Shown: positions 14,857 through 23,800, numbered from the stretch's first letter. The stretch is 64,000 nt of DNA from Microvirga zambiensis WSM3693 (GCF_016735695.1 NZ_JAERQD010000001.1:310001-374000), one strand, 5' to 3'. Numbers and translations: made by a program. Notes: generated by a model not told the origin, from the sequence alone.

Positions 14857-15927
14857 TTACGCGAGGACGCGGGCCCGGAAGGTCCGGTTCGGATTGACCG
14901 GGATCATCAGCGGAGCCGACTGGCTCATGATGAAGCGGGCTGGCGGATCGTTCTCGTCCCACATCTTCGGGAAGATGTCGGTCGGCTGCAGGTTGTTGTG
15001 GTCGAGGATGGCGCCGAAGGCACGCACCCCTTCCACACCAGGAGCCGACAGCACGATATCGCGCGGGTCCATGATGTTGGCGGTCGAGCCATCATCATTC
15101 TGGAACGTGCCCGAGTAGACGTAGCACTCGATGCCGGCGCCGAGAGTGCCGACATAGGTGGCAGGCTGATCGACGTCGCGGCGGAGAATCCCGCGGTTCA
15201 GGTTGATGTCGGACGGGCTGCGATAGCGGGTGTCCATCGCGTCCTTCAGACCGGTGTCTGCCTGGGCTACGGCCCACGCGCTGGCACCGAAGGTGATGCG
15301 GTTCGGGAAGCCGCCGAACGCAGCTCCTGCCATCGTGTTGGCCCATCCCTGGATCGTGCCGAGGATAGACACACCGGAATCGCCCCAGCGAGCGCCGGCG
15401 CCGAGGGTGACCGTATGGCCGGCATCGCGGCCGAACGACACCGTCACAGACGGATAGTTAGAGCCGCCGTCGCGGATGTAGTTCACCGTCACCGCGCCAT
15501 CGAGGATCGCCTTGGCGGCCATGAAATCCCAGAGGCGGGTGATGGCGTTGCGCTGGAACTGCGCAATCCGGATCACCTCGGCGTCGAAGCGAGCCTGAGG
15601 GGTCACCTGGGGCATGCCAAGGATCTCGCCGGGCTGGCGCTTCAGCATCTCGGTCGGGCGGACGGCATCCTTCGGCTTGGTGTAGGCCGGCTTGAAGGAC
15701 TGCAGGGTCTCGCCCTGCCGGCGGTAGATCGGCTTGCCCTGCTCATTGGGGAGCATGAACGGAGCGATCTTACGGCTCGAGGGGATCTTCTCGAAGTAGA
15801 TCTCCTCGGCCGTCGAGAGGAACGTATCCGGGAAGAACTGGTCGAGCCAGTAGGAGGTCGGCGCGTCCAGGCGATCATCATACATGATCCTGTAGAGTTG
15901 CCGAGAAGTGTAGAAATCGAGGGCCAT
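14857..15927 (-). CDS. Major capsid protein, lambda gpE family
   Basis: The 356-residue product starts MALDFYTSRQLYRIMYDDRL and shows the Phage_cap_E pattern: an N-terminal segment with SYWLDQFFPDTFLSTAEEIY, then KIAPFMLPNEQGKP, RPTEMLKRQPGE and a C-terminal end with FIMSQSAPLMIPVNPN. It forms the icosahedral shell. Length is typical (lambda gpE has 341 residues). It is downstream of the decoration protein, as in lambda. Confidence 0.92.
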   Translation of the reverse strand: MALDFYTSRQLYRIMYDDRLDAPTSYWLDQFFPDTFLSTAEEIYFEKIPSSRKIAPFMLPNEQGKPIYRRQGETLQSFKPAYTKPKDAVRPTEMLKRQPGEILGMPQVTPQARFDAEVIRIAQFQRNAITRLWDFMAAKAILDGAVTVNYIRDGGSNYPSVTVSFGRDAGHTVTLGAGARWGDSGVSILGTIQGWANTMAGAAFGGFPNRITFGASAWAVAQADTGLKDAMDTRYRSPSDINLNRGILRRDVDQPATYVGTLGAGIECYVYSGTFQNDDGSTANIMDPRDIVLSAPGVEGVRAFGAILDHNNLQPTDIFPKMWDENDPPARFIMSQSAPLMIPVNPNRTFRARVLA

Positions 15928-15971
15928 GTATGTGACGCCTTTCCTGAGTTCGAGCTACCGGATTGCCGTTT

Positions 15972-16394
15972 CTACGGAACGGTCATCGTCCGGGGCGCGC
16001 GGATGACAATGCTGGTGGGGGACGGAGCGCCGTTGAACGCCGTCTTCTTCTTGTCGACGGTGTCATAGGAGGCCGGCCAGTTGATGACGTCGGGGTTGAA
16101 GACCCCCTGACGGTAGATCGGCACGCGGGTCGTGGTCTCGCCGGCGCCGGTGGTCACCGCCACGACGGTGATGCCGACAGCCTGCGTGGTGCCCTGCACG
16201 GCCGGGACAAGAGCCCCAGACGAGAAGCCAACCGGTGTGCGAGCCGGGATGGTCTGGCTGGCAGCCACGAGCTCGTCCGTCGTCACCACAGAGGGCTCAT
16301 CGCCGGTGATGAACGGATCGAAGTTCGTGATGCTCTCGGTCGAGCTGGCGGCGATACCGGCGGTATCGGCGCTGGACGGGATGTCGATAGCCAT
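15972..16394 (-). CDS. Head decoration protein (lambda gpD family)
   Basis: The 140-residue product has FDPFITGDEPSVVTTDELV followed by AGQTIPARTP-like text (VAASQTIPARTPVGFSSG) and short strands to the end. This matches the HDPD/gpD family, whose trimers stabilise the expanded capsid. It lies between the protease and capsid genes, its place in lambda. Confidence 0.83.
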   Translation of the reverse strand: MAIDIPSSADTAGIAASSTESITNFDPFITGDEPSVVTTDELVAASQTIPARTPVGFSSGALVPAVQGTTQAVGITVVAVTTGAGETTTRVPIYRQGVFNPDVINWPASYDTVDKKKTAFNGAPSPTSIVIRAPRTMTVP

Positions 16395-16433
16395 GGGATG
16401 AGGTCTCCTCTATCCGGATGCGTTACGGGATGA

Positions 16434-16844
16434 TCAGGCGACCTTGCGCGGGGCGTAGCCGGCGCTGGCGAAGATGCCCTCGACGTCGTCGGGATCACGC
16501 TGTCCGCTCTCGCCGCCGGCGCCAATGACCGGGTTCGGGGTCTGACCCATCGCCTGCTCCAGGCGGTTCGGCTCCTTGCCCTTGGCGTCGGTCTTCGGAG
16601 CTTTTGCCATCGCGGCGATTGCCTTCTCAGGCGCATCGTCAGTATCGAAGGCGTAGTGGCTCGCGAGATCTTCGCGGCCCTTCGCTTCGTCAGAGCCGAG
16701 GATTGCCTTGACGCGGGTCCGCTCTGCGGTTGCGCCTTCCTTCACGCCAGCCTCGCGACCGGCCTTTTCGCCCTCCGTGCGGCCCTCGGCGCGCGCGGTA
16801 TCCAAAGCGGCTTTGTCGGCCGCTGCCTTGTCCTGAGTAGACAT
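16434..16844 (-). CDS. Nested head scaffold protein (Nu3-like) from internal start
   Basis: Within the protease frame an ATG at 16842-16844 (MSTQDKAAADKAALDTARAE) is preceded by AGAGGATGACGAA, a good ribosome site at 8-base spacing. The resulting 136-residue protein is alanine/glutamate/lysine-rich and helical and would equal the protease's C-terminus, exactly as lambda Nu3 lies inside gene C. Independent translation is inferred. Confidence 0.65.
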   Translation of the reverse strand: MSTQDKAAADKAALDTARAEGRTEGEKAGREAGVKEGATAERTRVKAILGSDEAKGREDLASHYAFDTDDAPEKAIAAMAKAPKTDAKGKEPNRLEQAMGQTPNPVIGAGGESGQRDPDDVEGIFASAGYAPRKVA

Positions 16845-17723
16845 TTCGTCATCCTCTGTTTCAGGGAACAATTCAGCCGCAAACGCAGCCGTGGAATCCT
16901 CAAGCGAGCCGATTTCGTCGGCCAAGCCGTTGGACAGTGCTTGTGTGGCCGTGAACGTCAGGGCTTCCGTCTTCCGGATCGCCTGCTCGTCCATGCCCCT
17001 GTTCCGTGCCACGGTGGACACGAAAACTCCGTACAGCTCGTCGATGCGAGCCTGAATCCGGTCCTTCACATCGTCCGGCAGGGCCTCATAGGCATTGCCG
17101 TCCACCTTGTGCTTGCCGGCGTGAATGAAAGTGATCTTGATGCCCGAGGCATCCATCGCCTTGCTGATGTCGATATGGAACGTCACCACGCCGATTGAGC
17201 CGACGCCGCCAGTGCGGGACACCACGATCTTGTCGGCAACCGACGCGATCGAGTAGGCGGCGGAATAGGCGCTCTCAGCAGCGAAGGCCCGGATGGGCTT
17301 GTCACCGCGGGCGGCGAACATCTTGTCGACCAGGTCGAAGTTGCCGGCAACGTGTCCGCCCGGGCTGTCGATGATCAGCGCAATCCCCTTGACGTTGCCG
17401 TCGGCGAGCCCGCGTTCGAATGCCTTCCAGATGTAGTTGTAGCCGGTGGCCCAGGAGCCAAGCTGATAGCCGAAGTCGTGAAGCAGCACGCCCTTGATCG
17501 GGATCAGCAGGACGCCGTCCTTGACGATGTAGGGCCGGTAAACCGAACGCCAGTCGCTGGCGTCAAACCAGAAGTCGTCGGCCATGACGGCCGGCGCCTC
17601 AGCTTTTTCGATGCTCTCTAAAATGGAAGAGGCCCGCGACAAGCAGGCCTCGAACATCCCCTTCATCTCGACCGCGATCAGCGATGGCTGCAAGTCGAAG
17701 CTCGCCAGCAGTGAGTTATGCAT
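16434..17723 (-). CDS. S49-family capsid maturation protease (lambda gpC-like)
   Basis: The 429-residue product has the SppA/S49 core: LLIPIKGVLLHDF, then IALIIDSPGGHVAGNFDLV, AAESAYSAAYSIAS with the nucleophile serine, and VGSIGVVTFHIDISKAMD. The last ~135 residues are alanine/glutamate-rich and scaffold-like, as in lambda gpC whose C-terminus equals Nu3. It cuts portal and scaffold during head maturation. Its start overlaps the portal stop by 8 bases. Confidence 0.9.
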   Translation of the reverse strand: MHNSLLASFDLQPSLIAVEMKGMFEACLSRASSILESIEKAEAPAVMADDFWFDASDWRSVYRPYIVKDGVLLIPIKGVLLHDFGYQLGSWATGYNYIWKAFERGLADGNVKGIALIIDSPGGHVAGNFDLVDKMFAARGDKPIRAFAAESAYSAAYSIASVADKIVVSRTGGVGSIGVVTFHIDISKAMDASGIKITFIHAGKHKVDGNAYEALPDDVKDRIQARIDELYGVFVSTVARNRGMDEQAIRKTEALTFTATQALSNGLADEIGSLEDSTAAFAAELFPETEDDEMSTQDKAAADKAALDTARAEGRTEGEKAGREAGVKEGATAERTRVKAILGSDEAKGREDLASHYAFDTDDAPEKAIAAMAKAPKTDAKGKEPNRLEQAMGQTPNPVIGAGGESGQRDPDDVEGIFASAGYAPRKVA

Positions 17724-19353
17724 TCGGGATCACCTCTGGCTGCTCTTCATTGGCGAGGAACGCATCGTCCGCGGCCCGCCGGGCGGCATCGTCTTTCTGA
17801 GCCGGGGGCCATGGCAGACCAGCGGTCTCGTAGGTCTCTTTCTCGTAGGCAAGTTCGCGGGCTTTCTGATCGATCTGCTCGCGCCAGTCGCGCCCCTGCT
17901 CGCCAGCCTCGTCGGCAAGCGTCGAGACCCCATTGCTAAGGCGCTCAGTGGCGGCTTTGGCTTCCTTCAGCGGGTCGACCCAGCCACGGCCGGCGAATAT
18001 CCACTTGCATCGGGTCCATGCGATCTGATTGGCGTAGTAGTCATCTGGCGTGCAGTCCGGAATCATGCCCCGGTTCACCGCCTCTTCGAACCACAGGTCG
18101 TAGATTACCGCGCACCAGTGATCGATCAGGAACTGCCGGACCGACGCGAAGTAGCGCCAGGCCTCGAGGAGCGCGGCCCGGGCCGAGGAATAGTTCGTCT
18201 TCGAGAAGTCTCGGAAGACGAGCTCGTAGGGCATGTTCAGGCCAGTGCCGATGCTCCGCAGCATCACTGTTGCGAAGCTGTCTAGTTCTGTCAGTTGCTG
18301 GTTCGGAGCAAAGGTGTTCAGCTTGGTGCCCGGTGGCAGCGGAATTATCGTTCCGCCTGACATCTGGATCCGCCACTCGTCGAGCGACTGCCGATAGTAT
18401 CCCATCGGATCGTCTTCGCGACCAAGCATGTCCGCAATCTGCTGCCCCTCCATCGGGGTTTCCAAGCCCGCGAAGATCAGCGAGTTCAGCACCGCCTTGC
18501 GGAGGTGTTCTCGGGTCATGTGGTCGAACATCTTGAAGAGCCGCGCGACCGACGTGACAACGGCTTTGCCGCGGGTCTGCCCTACGCGCTCGCTCTCATA
18601 TATGTGGATGACGCGCCGACGCCCCCACGGCATGTAGGCCGGGATGCGCTCCCATTCGCCGATGCCGCCCGCAAGCCCGAAGCCATAGATGTCGCCAGGA
18701 TGGGACTTGCGAATGTGATAAGCGGTCGCCGCCGTGGTGACGGGGTCAAGCTCGATTCCGCCGCGGAAGTTGACGCTCTCAATCTTGCCCATCGGATTCG
18801 ACAGGCGGGCCGGATCGACCAGCTGCAGGCAGGTATTCCAGCGCGATCCATTCCGCTTCGTCCAGAGCGGCAAGGCAAGCGCCTCGCCGGTGGCCGCGAT
18901 CGTGCGAGCCTGCAAGCGGCTCGAAGTGTGGAAGTTGTAACGCAGACCGGCGTCGAACCAGTCGGTGTCGGTGAAGGTGGTGAAAAGAGATTCCACCTCT
19001 CGGGCCCAGCCATCGACCCAGCCGGCCGACTTGCCCAGCGTAACCCGGTCCGGGTTCGGCTTGCAGGTGATGCGAGGACCGATGACATTATCGATGAACG
19101 TCCGCTCGGAACCAGCGGCGACGCCGTTGTTCCGGACGAGGTCGTCGATGCGGCCGGAGATCGTGTCGAGTTCGGGCAGCAGCGCGGCATCCGGCGACAG
19201 GCGCGACGACGGCCAAGTCGCCATGTCCTTCGCCAGATATGAGGCGGCATGGTGCGAGGTCTCAACCTCGGGTACCGCCATCAACTCGCGGCCAGATCCT
19301 ACGCTCCGGGCTTTCAGGCCTGGCGCACTTCTATGATTCCAAGATGGCTGCAT
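17716..19353 (-). CDS. Portal protein, lambda gpB family
   Basis: The 545-residue product has the Phage_portal_2 pattern: an N-terminal helical part (RNNGVAAGSERTFIDNVIG), a middle with HIYESERVGQTRGKAVVTS and a late conserved segment (GLNMPYELVFRDFSKTNYSS then ARAALLEAWRYF). It forms the dodecameric DNA gateway. The ATG at 19353 overlaps the last base of the gpW stop. Length fits lambda gpB (533). Confidence 0.92.
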   Translation of the reverse strand: MQPSWNHRSAPGLKARSVGSGRELMAVPEVETSHHAASYLAKDMATWPSSRLSPDAALLPELDTISGRIDDLVRNNGVAAGSERTFIDNVIGPRITCKPNPDRVTLGKSAGWVDGWAREVESLFTTFTDTDWFDAGLRYNFHTSSRLQARTIAATGEALALPLWTKRNGSRWNTCLQLVDPARLSNPMGKIESVNFRGGIELDPVTTAATAYHIRKSHPGDIYGFGLAGGIGEWERIPAYMPWGRRRVIHIYESERVGQTRGKAVVTSVARLFKMFDHMTREHLRKAVLNSLIFAGLETPMEGQQIADMLGREDDPMGYYRQSLDEWRIQMSGGTIIPLPPGTKLNTFAPNQQLTELDSFATVMLRSIGTGLNMPYELVFRDFSKTNYSSARAALLEAWRYFASVRQFLIDHWCAVIYDLWFEEAVNRGMIPDCTPDDYYANQIAWTRCKWIFAGRGWVDPLKEAKAATERLSNGVSTLADEAGEQGRDWREQIDQKARELAYEKETYETAGLPWPPAQKDDAARRAADDAFLANEEQPEVIPNA

Positions 19354-19583
19354 CAGAACGAGATCACGAATGGGCCACGACGGGGAACAACCGGGTTTTC
19401 AAGCGCCGCGATCTGGCGTTTGAGGTCGTCGATGTAGTTTCGCAGCTGGCCGATATTGCCGGCGGTATAGGTGATTTTCCGTTCGCCATCCGTGATCGAC
19501 ACAACTGACGTGCCGAGCGACAGGCGATGAAGCGCGAGCTCCGCCTCGGTCAGGCGTTGCCGCAGGATGACGATATCCACCAT
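19353..19583 (-). CDS. gpW-like head-tail joining protein
   Basis: The 76-residue product (MVDIVILRQRLTEAELALHR, SITDGERKITYTAGNIGQL, then IDDLKRQIAAL) matches the small alpha/beta gpW family, which seals the portal and offers the tail a docking site. It lies between large terminase and portal, the lambda position. Confidence 0.88.
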   Translation of the reverse strand: MVDIVILRQRLTEAELALHRLSLGTSVVSITDGERKITYTAGNIGQLRNYIDDLKRQIAALENPVVPRRGPFVISF

Positions 19584-19590
19584 GTCACTC

Positions 19591-21540
19591 TCAGAGATAA
19601 GGGTCAGAGGCCCGAGCTACGGGTCGCATGAGCGCTCGATTGGGCAGGCTCGTGGGTGTCGCGCGCTTCGTCGGCGCTAATTCAGGTTCGCGGTCCAGGT
19701 CTCGGTTTTCACGCAGCGTCGCCCATCTCGTCGGTTTCCAGGCAGCCACTCCCATGGTCCACAGAGCCGCCCGGGCGTAGACCCGACAATCCAGCGCTTC
19801 GTTGCGCTCGTGTTCCTTCTTCCACTCGTACCGGCCAGTGCTGCGGCGGATCCGCTTCTCGGCCGTCAGCTGCTTGCACCAGTCGGCATCCATGAAGTCC
19901 GGCACATGGACGTAGCCATGCGGAAAGCCGTTCTCGGCGATCTCCTCATCCGTCGGGCGGGAAAGCGCCAGAAACCTGTAGAGTTCCGCCTTGAAGACAT
20001 CGCCGGTTACCGACCGGAGACGGATTGCCCGCTTCCGCGTGCCGAACGGGATGTTCGTCGGTGCCGCGACCGGAGCGTTGATCTCATACCCCCGCTTGCC
20101 CTTTACAGCGTAGACGCGGCTCTGATCCTGCTTCGAGATCCAGGAGTAGACGGCTGTCGTCTGGTCGCCGGTATCGACGGCCAATAGATCCAGCTTCAGC
20201 TCTGCTCCCGAGGCGTGGGTCCAGGTATCTTCGAGAGCCTGCTCGACCATCTCCCAGGTTTTGGGATCATCGGCCTGCCCGTATTCGACTCTGCGATCAA
20301 TGGCCCAACTCTCAAGCCCCTCGCCGAAGCCCCAGACATGAAGCTCGACACGAGCCGGACTGGCCTGAACGTCGACAGCACCAATCAGGAGAGTGACACC
20401 GGATGGCAAGGTCCCAGGCTTCCAGGACTCACGCCGCTCGTAGATCCGCTCCCAGTCAACCTGCTCGCCCTGCTCGAACCACGTCTCTCCAAGGCGAGTG
20501 TTCTTGAAGGTCTTGAGCTTCGAGACGTCGCCCTGCGCTGCTTCCCACTCCCTAGCGATGTCCTCCCAGGACATCCAACCAAGGGGTGAGTAGAGCGCCG
20601 AAATATGAAACCCGATCGTGCCAGGATCCTTTGGCTCGGCCGTCGGCTGCCATATCCCTTCCAGCAGCATCGTCGCCTTATGCCGTTCCTCGATAAGCGC
20701 CCCGCAATGCTCGCAGACGTAGTGAACTGTCTCAGGCTGTCCGCGCTCCCACCGGAGCCGTTCGAACTGCAGCCACTGCCTTTCCTCACAGTGAGGGCAT
20801 GGCACGAAGTAGCGGCGCTGATCGGACATCTCGAACTCACGTTCGATGCGTGACTCCCCGTGTACCGTTGGTGTCGACACCAGGAACATCTTGGCCGTCC
20901 GCCCGAAGGTCGTCGTGCGGTTGGCGACCAATGCGATCGGATCGCCCTCCCCGTCCACGTCGCCAGGATAGGCATCGATCTCGTCGCAGAATGCGTACCG
21001 CGCTGGCATGGAGCGCAGACCTACTGCCGAGTTCGCTCCGGTCATCACGAGGATGCCGCCGGGAAAGCTCTTGGCCAGAACCGTGTTGCCGCTGTCCTTC
21101 TGCTTCGCCGGTGCAATCAGCTTCGCAAGTTCCGGACTGTCCTCAATGAGGGGCCCGATACGCTGCTGAGAAACCTTCTTTGCCGTGTCGACCGTCGGCC
21201 ATACACCCATGACAGGCGCCGGCGACCAGTGGACGATATAGCCGAGCCAGTTATTGCCTGCCTCTGTCGCACCGACCTGCGCGCCCTTCATGAACACGAC
21301 CCGGCGCGCTGGATGCGTCGGTGAAAGAGCGTCCATCACCTCTCGCAGGAACGGAGTTCGATCCGTGCGATACGGACCTGCCTCTGCGGCAAGCTTGGTC
21401 GAAAGGATCCTGTATCGATCAGCCCATTCCGAAACAGTCAGAACCGGATCGGGCTGGAGTGACTTGCGTATGGCGTTCTCGATCGCCTCCGCGCCATCAT
21501 AGGCTGCGTCAGGCTCGGACCACCGGGCTTGAGAGAGCAT
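19591..21540 (-). CDS. Terminase large subunit, lambda gpA family
   Basis: The 649-residue product has the GpA pattern: an N-terminal segment with LTVSEWADRYRILSTKLAAE, an ATPase with the deviant Walker A KGAQVGATEAG near residue 85, a zinc-binding insert with CPHC and CEHCG, and a nuclease part with acidic residues (LIGAVDVQASPARVELHVWG, LLAVDTGDQT). It pumps DNA into the head and makes the cos-type cuts in lambda relatives. Its start overlaps the small subunit gene by 32 bases. Confidence 0.93.
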   Translation of the reverse strand: MLSQARWSEPDAAYDGAEAIENAIRKSLQPDPVLTVSEWADRYRILSTKLAAEAGPYRTDRTPFLREVMDALSPTHPARRVVFMKGAQVGATEAGNNWLGYIVHWSPAPVMGVWPTVDTAKKVSQQRIGPLIEDSPELAKLIAPAKQKDSGNTVLAKSFPGGILVMTGANSAVGLRSMPARYAFCDEIDAYPGDVDGEGDPIALVANRTTTFGRTAKMFLVSTPTVHGESRIEREFEMSDQRRYFVPCPHCEERQWLQFERLRWERGQPETVHYVCEHCGALIEERHKATMLLEGIWQPTAEPKDPGTIGFHISALYSPLGWMSWEDIAREWEAAQGDVSKLKTFKNTRLGETWFEQGEQVDWERIYERRESWKPGTLPSGVTLLIGAVDVQASPARVELHVWGFGEGLESWAIDRRVEYGQADDPKTWEMVEQALEDTWTHASGAELKLDLLAVDTGDQTTAVYSWISKQDQSRVYAVKGKRGYEINAPVAAPTNIPFGTRKRAIRLRSVTGDVFKAELYRFLALSRPTDEEIAENGFPHGYVHVPDFMDADWCKQLTAEKRIRRSTGRYEWKKEHERNEALDCRVYARAALWTMGVAAWKPTRWATLRENRDLDREPELAPTKRATPTSLPNRALMRPVARASDPYL

Positions 21541-22111
21541 CGAGTTCCGCCGCTATGGCTTTCGAGAGCGCCGCATCGAGAATGGCCGGGTCACATCCGA
21601 CCTCCGCAGCAATCGCCGCCACGTGGCGCGTTGGCAGCCGCTGGACGACCTGCCGGAAACCGATGAAAGCCTTCTCCACGTGTTCCTGGACTTTGGTGAG
21701 CGGCACGAGTTCCTTGCGCCGCTGGGCCATCTTCAAATCGCGCTCATAGGCCTTAAGGATCGTGTCTGCCGTCCGGGCCATGCCGAAATCGACCTCGGCA
21801 TCCTCCTCGACGCTAGACCCTTCCGAGCGCAGAACCTTGATGATTAGACCGACTGCTGCCCTCGCCTCATCCTCGGTGCGAACAACAGGAGTGCGTTCAC
21901 CCCGTTCTCTGTTCACATCATCAGGTGAACGGTGAACAACTTTCCGGCGCGCCGGATCAGTATTGGCTTCAAGAGCCGTGCGCACCTCCGCCTCGTCGAA
22001 AGAACCGTCTGCCTGCCTAGGGATCTGCCCATTCTTGGCGAGCTTCGACAAACCCGATTTGGCTCTGTCGAGACGCCTGGCTAACTCGCTGAGACTGATG
22101 CCCGTGGGCAC
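21509..22111 (-). CDS. Terminase small subunit (Nu1-like)
   Basis: The 200-residue product begins at a GTG (GTGCCCACGGGC) after AAGGTGAAC. An N-terminal helix-turn-helix follows (ISLSELARRLDRAKSGLSKL) and a helical remainder with RKELVPLTKVQEHVEKAFIG then RLPTRHVAAIAAEVGCDPAI. Small terminase subunits bind the packaging start site. Position before gpA supports the call. The longer Nu1 type with an HTH start fits. Confidence 0.8.
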   Translation of the reverse strand: MPTGISLSELARRLDRAKSGLSKLAKNGQIPRQADGSFDEAEVRTALEANTDPARRKVVHRSPDDVNRERGERTPVVRTEDEARAAVGLIIKVLRSEGSSVEEDAEVDFGMARTADTILKAYERDLKMAQRRKELVPLTKVQEHVEKAFIGFRQVVQRLPTRHVAAIAAEVGCDPAILDAALSKAIAAELDALSSPVVRA

Positions 22112-22260
22112 AATCGTTCACCTTGAAATTTTGTTGCAACACTAGAGGAATTCCGGGATCGACGCCGCCCGCAGTGAGGGCGGCCTTAGAAGGACCCGCA
22201 ATACTATTACACGCAATGATATTGCATCATACCCACGATCTGTCATGTTATAGTGTATAT
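22112..22260. other. Leader of the terminase gene; possible cos or late-control region
   Basis: This 149-bp gap holds, on the minus strand, an AT-rich part with the interrupted palindrome ATGATGCAATATCAT and a GC hairpin (GCCGCCC and GGGCGGC arms) without a T tract. In lambda the cos site lies directly upstream of the small terminase gene, so this is the likeliest place for the packaging site. No cos sequence is recognised; the assignment is positional. Confidence 0.3.
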
Positions 22261-22866
22261 CTAAAAGACCTTCCCGCCCTTGGTCTTGAACACATGGCCA
22301 CCGAGAATCAACCCTAGCTCATGTGCAATATCACCAGGCAATTCAGCCTGAGCGACCCTGAAAAAGGCATCTTCGGTTGCGCCCTGAACCATCTCCTCAG
22401 GAATTACAACGCCTGATCTCGCCTGCTCAACTGGCCACTTGCCGCCGCCGGTGCGCCGGTAGACATGACCACCCGTAAGCTTGCGCTTGATGGCAGTTCT
22501 CTTTGGGAAGCTGCCGCCCTTCATGAAAGTGCCGGGGAAAACTTGACGACGTCCGAATGGCTTTGCGCTCACCCCCGATCTTGTCTCCTTCGGATCGAAG
22601 TACTTGAGACGAATGTTCCCGCCACTGCTATCAATCGAGAACTCTAAATTTGTTCGCGTTGCCCTGTTAGTGCGAAGAGCCCGCACAACCACCTTACGCT
22701 TCAGGCCCGTTTGAGCAGTGAGCGACCGGATCATTGCTGTCCGAGCCTTCCCACCAGTTCGATTGATCGCTCGAGCAATGGCGACCGGCGCCTTATCACC
22801 CGCTGCGGCGATCATGTTCGCAAGTCGACTGATGTCGACGGTATCAATCCGCAGATGAACGGCCAT
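22261..22866 (-). CDS. Prophage minor tail protein Z-like protein
   Basis: The 201-residue product is basic and has APVAIARAINRTGGKARTAM, then VVVRALRTNRATRTNLEFSI, and FPGTFMKGGSFPKRTAIKRK, as in the GpZ family of lambda-type minor tail proteins. In lambda, Z is in the tail module; here the gene lies upstream of the terminase genes at the start of the late operon. Transcription direction is that of the late genes. Confidence 0.72.
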   Translation of the reverse strand: MAVHLRIDTVDISRLANMIAAAGDKAPVAIARAINRTGGKARTAMIRSLTAQTGLKRKVVVRALRTNRATRTNLEFSIDSSGGNIRLKYFDPKETRSGVSAKPFGRRQVFPGTFMKGGSFPKRTAIKRKLTGGHVYRRTGGGKWPVEQARSGVVIPEEMVQGATEDAFFRVAQAELPGDIAHELGLILGGHVFKTKGGKVF

Positions 22867-22868
22867 TT

Positions 22869-23285
22869 CTAATCGTCCTTCGACGGGGGTGGTGCCCGAT
22901 CTGGCTGTGTCTCACTGACCTCCACCATATCGGCCAACCAGCGAAGGAACTCAGCTGACGGGAGTGTGTGAAGCACGGTATTGCTCCCCCGGCCATACTC
23001 CCTGAGGACGGCGCCGATCTTTGGCCTCTCAGGACGGCTGCTGTCATCCACGCTTGCGCACAGATATTCGACCAGAGGCTGGATAGCAGCCATATGATCC
23101 TTCACACGGATGATAACCTGAGTGCGCATCGGTGTGCTCTTAACCTCGTTGAGGCAATGACATCTCCGGGGCAGGAGGCTTAGCGGTCGGCCCTCACTGT
23201 CGCAGATCTCAATACGGCCGACCTCATCCACCGCACTTCCCTCTCCGCCTTGCTTTGTGGTCCAGTAGCTTGGGCATTTAGTCAC
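22869..23285 (-). CDS. Hypothetical protein at the start of the late operon
   Basis: A 138-residue frame starts at a GTG (VTKCPSYWTTKQGGEG) and ends in a disordered proline/aspartate tail (DRAPPPSKDD). The middle, from MRTQVIIRVKDHMAAIQPLV onward, looks more like a folded domain, so an internal start at that methionine is possible. It is the first minus-strand gene after the putative late promoter and terminator region. No family is recognised. Confidence 0.5.
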   Translation of the reverse strand: MTKCPSYWTTKQGGEGSAVDEVGRIEICDSEGRPLSLLPRRCHCLNEVKSTPMRTQVIIRVKDHMAAIQPLVEYLCASVDDSSRPERPKIGAVLREYGRGSNTVLHTLPSAEFLRWLADMVEVSETQPDRAPPPSKDD

Positions 23286-23329
23286 GATTTAGTATATAGC
23301 GGCATTCGAACCGCAAATGGATGCAATCC

Positions 23330-23443
23330 ATGGAGCCGCCTAAGGATCGCTTTCGGGATATTGTGTTTGAAGTCGTGCTAGCAGTCCTCGCAGCATTCGC
23401 AGTATCCATTCTGATCCACGCTGCGAGGCAGCTGATTTTCTAG
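23330..23443 (+). CDS. Possible 37-residue single-helix membrane protein
   Basis: The frame MEPPKDRFRDIVFEVVLAVL continues with a hydrophobic helix and a basic end (HAARQLIF). It lies 21 bp before another small plus-strand gene, on the strand opposite the late genes. There is no strong ribosome site. The clean N-in helix and the neighbouring gene make it plausible. Confidence 0.4.
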   Translation: MEPPKDRFRDIVFEVVLAVLAAFAVSILIHAARQLIF

Positions 23444-23464
23444 CGAGCCCTGTCAGGAGAGATC

Positions 23465-23677
23465 ATGATCGAGAAGCTTCCTCCCCTCGACAAATCAACA
23501 CCTTTGCACGTTTACCGGGCCTACCAACTCAAAGACAACGGCCATTTCCTGAAGGTGTTCGAGCTTTTTTGTCGGGATGACCAAGACGCGATTGAGCAGG
23601 CTCGTCGACTTGCCGATGGCCGCGCCGTCGAAATCTGGGAATTGCACCGGAAAGTCGCGTTCATTCCGGCACCTTAG
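23465..23677 (+). CDS. Small conserved-type hypothetical protein (70 aa)
   Basis: The product starts MIEKLPPLDKSTPLHVYRAY after CAGGAGAG, an excellent ribosome site. The core (FKVFELFCRDDQDAIEQA-like text, then ARRLADGRAVEIWELHRKVA) resembles small proteins common in Methylobacteriaceae and Bradyrhizobiaceae genomes that have the D-x-A-x2-A-x2-L-x3-VEIW pattern; function unknown. It runs opposite to the late genes, so it may be expressed in the lysogen. Confidence 0.65.
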   Translation: MIEKLPPLDKSTPLHVYRAYQLKDNGHFLKVFELFCRDDQDAIEQARRLADGRAVEIWELHRKVAFIPAP

Positions 23678-23800
23678 CTCATCAAAAGCCCCAGCCTCTC
23701 AGTTACTCGGCAGGGGTGGAGTCGACGTAAAGGTTGAGGCTGATTTCGATCATGAGACAGCCATCGTCCCGGATGTAGGATTTGCGTGAGGACATGGGGC

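Noticed and set aside
14824..16068. A 414-codon plus-strand frame opposite capsid and decoration genes.
   Set aside because: Antisense shadow of two well-supported structural genes.
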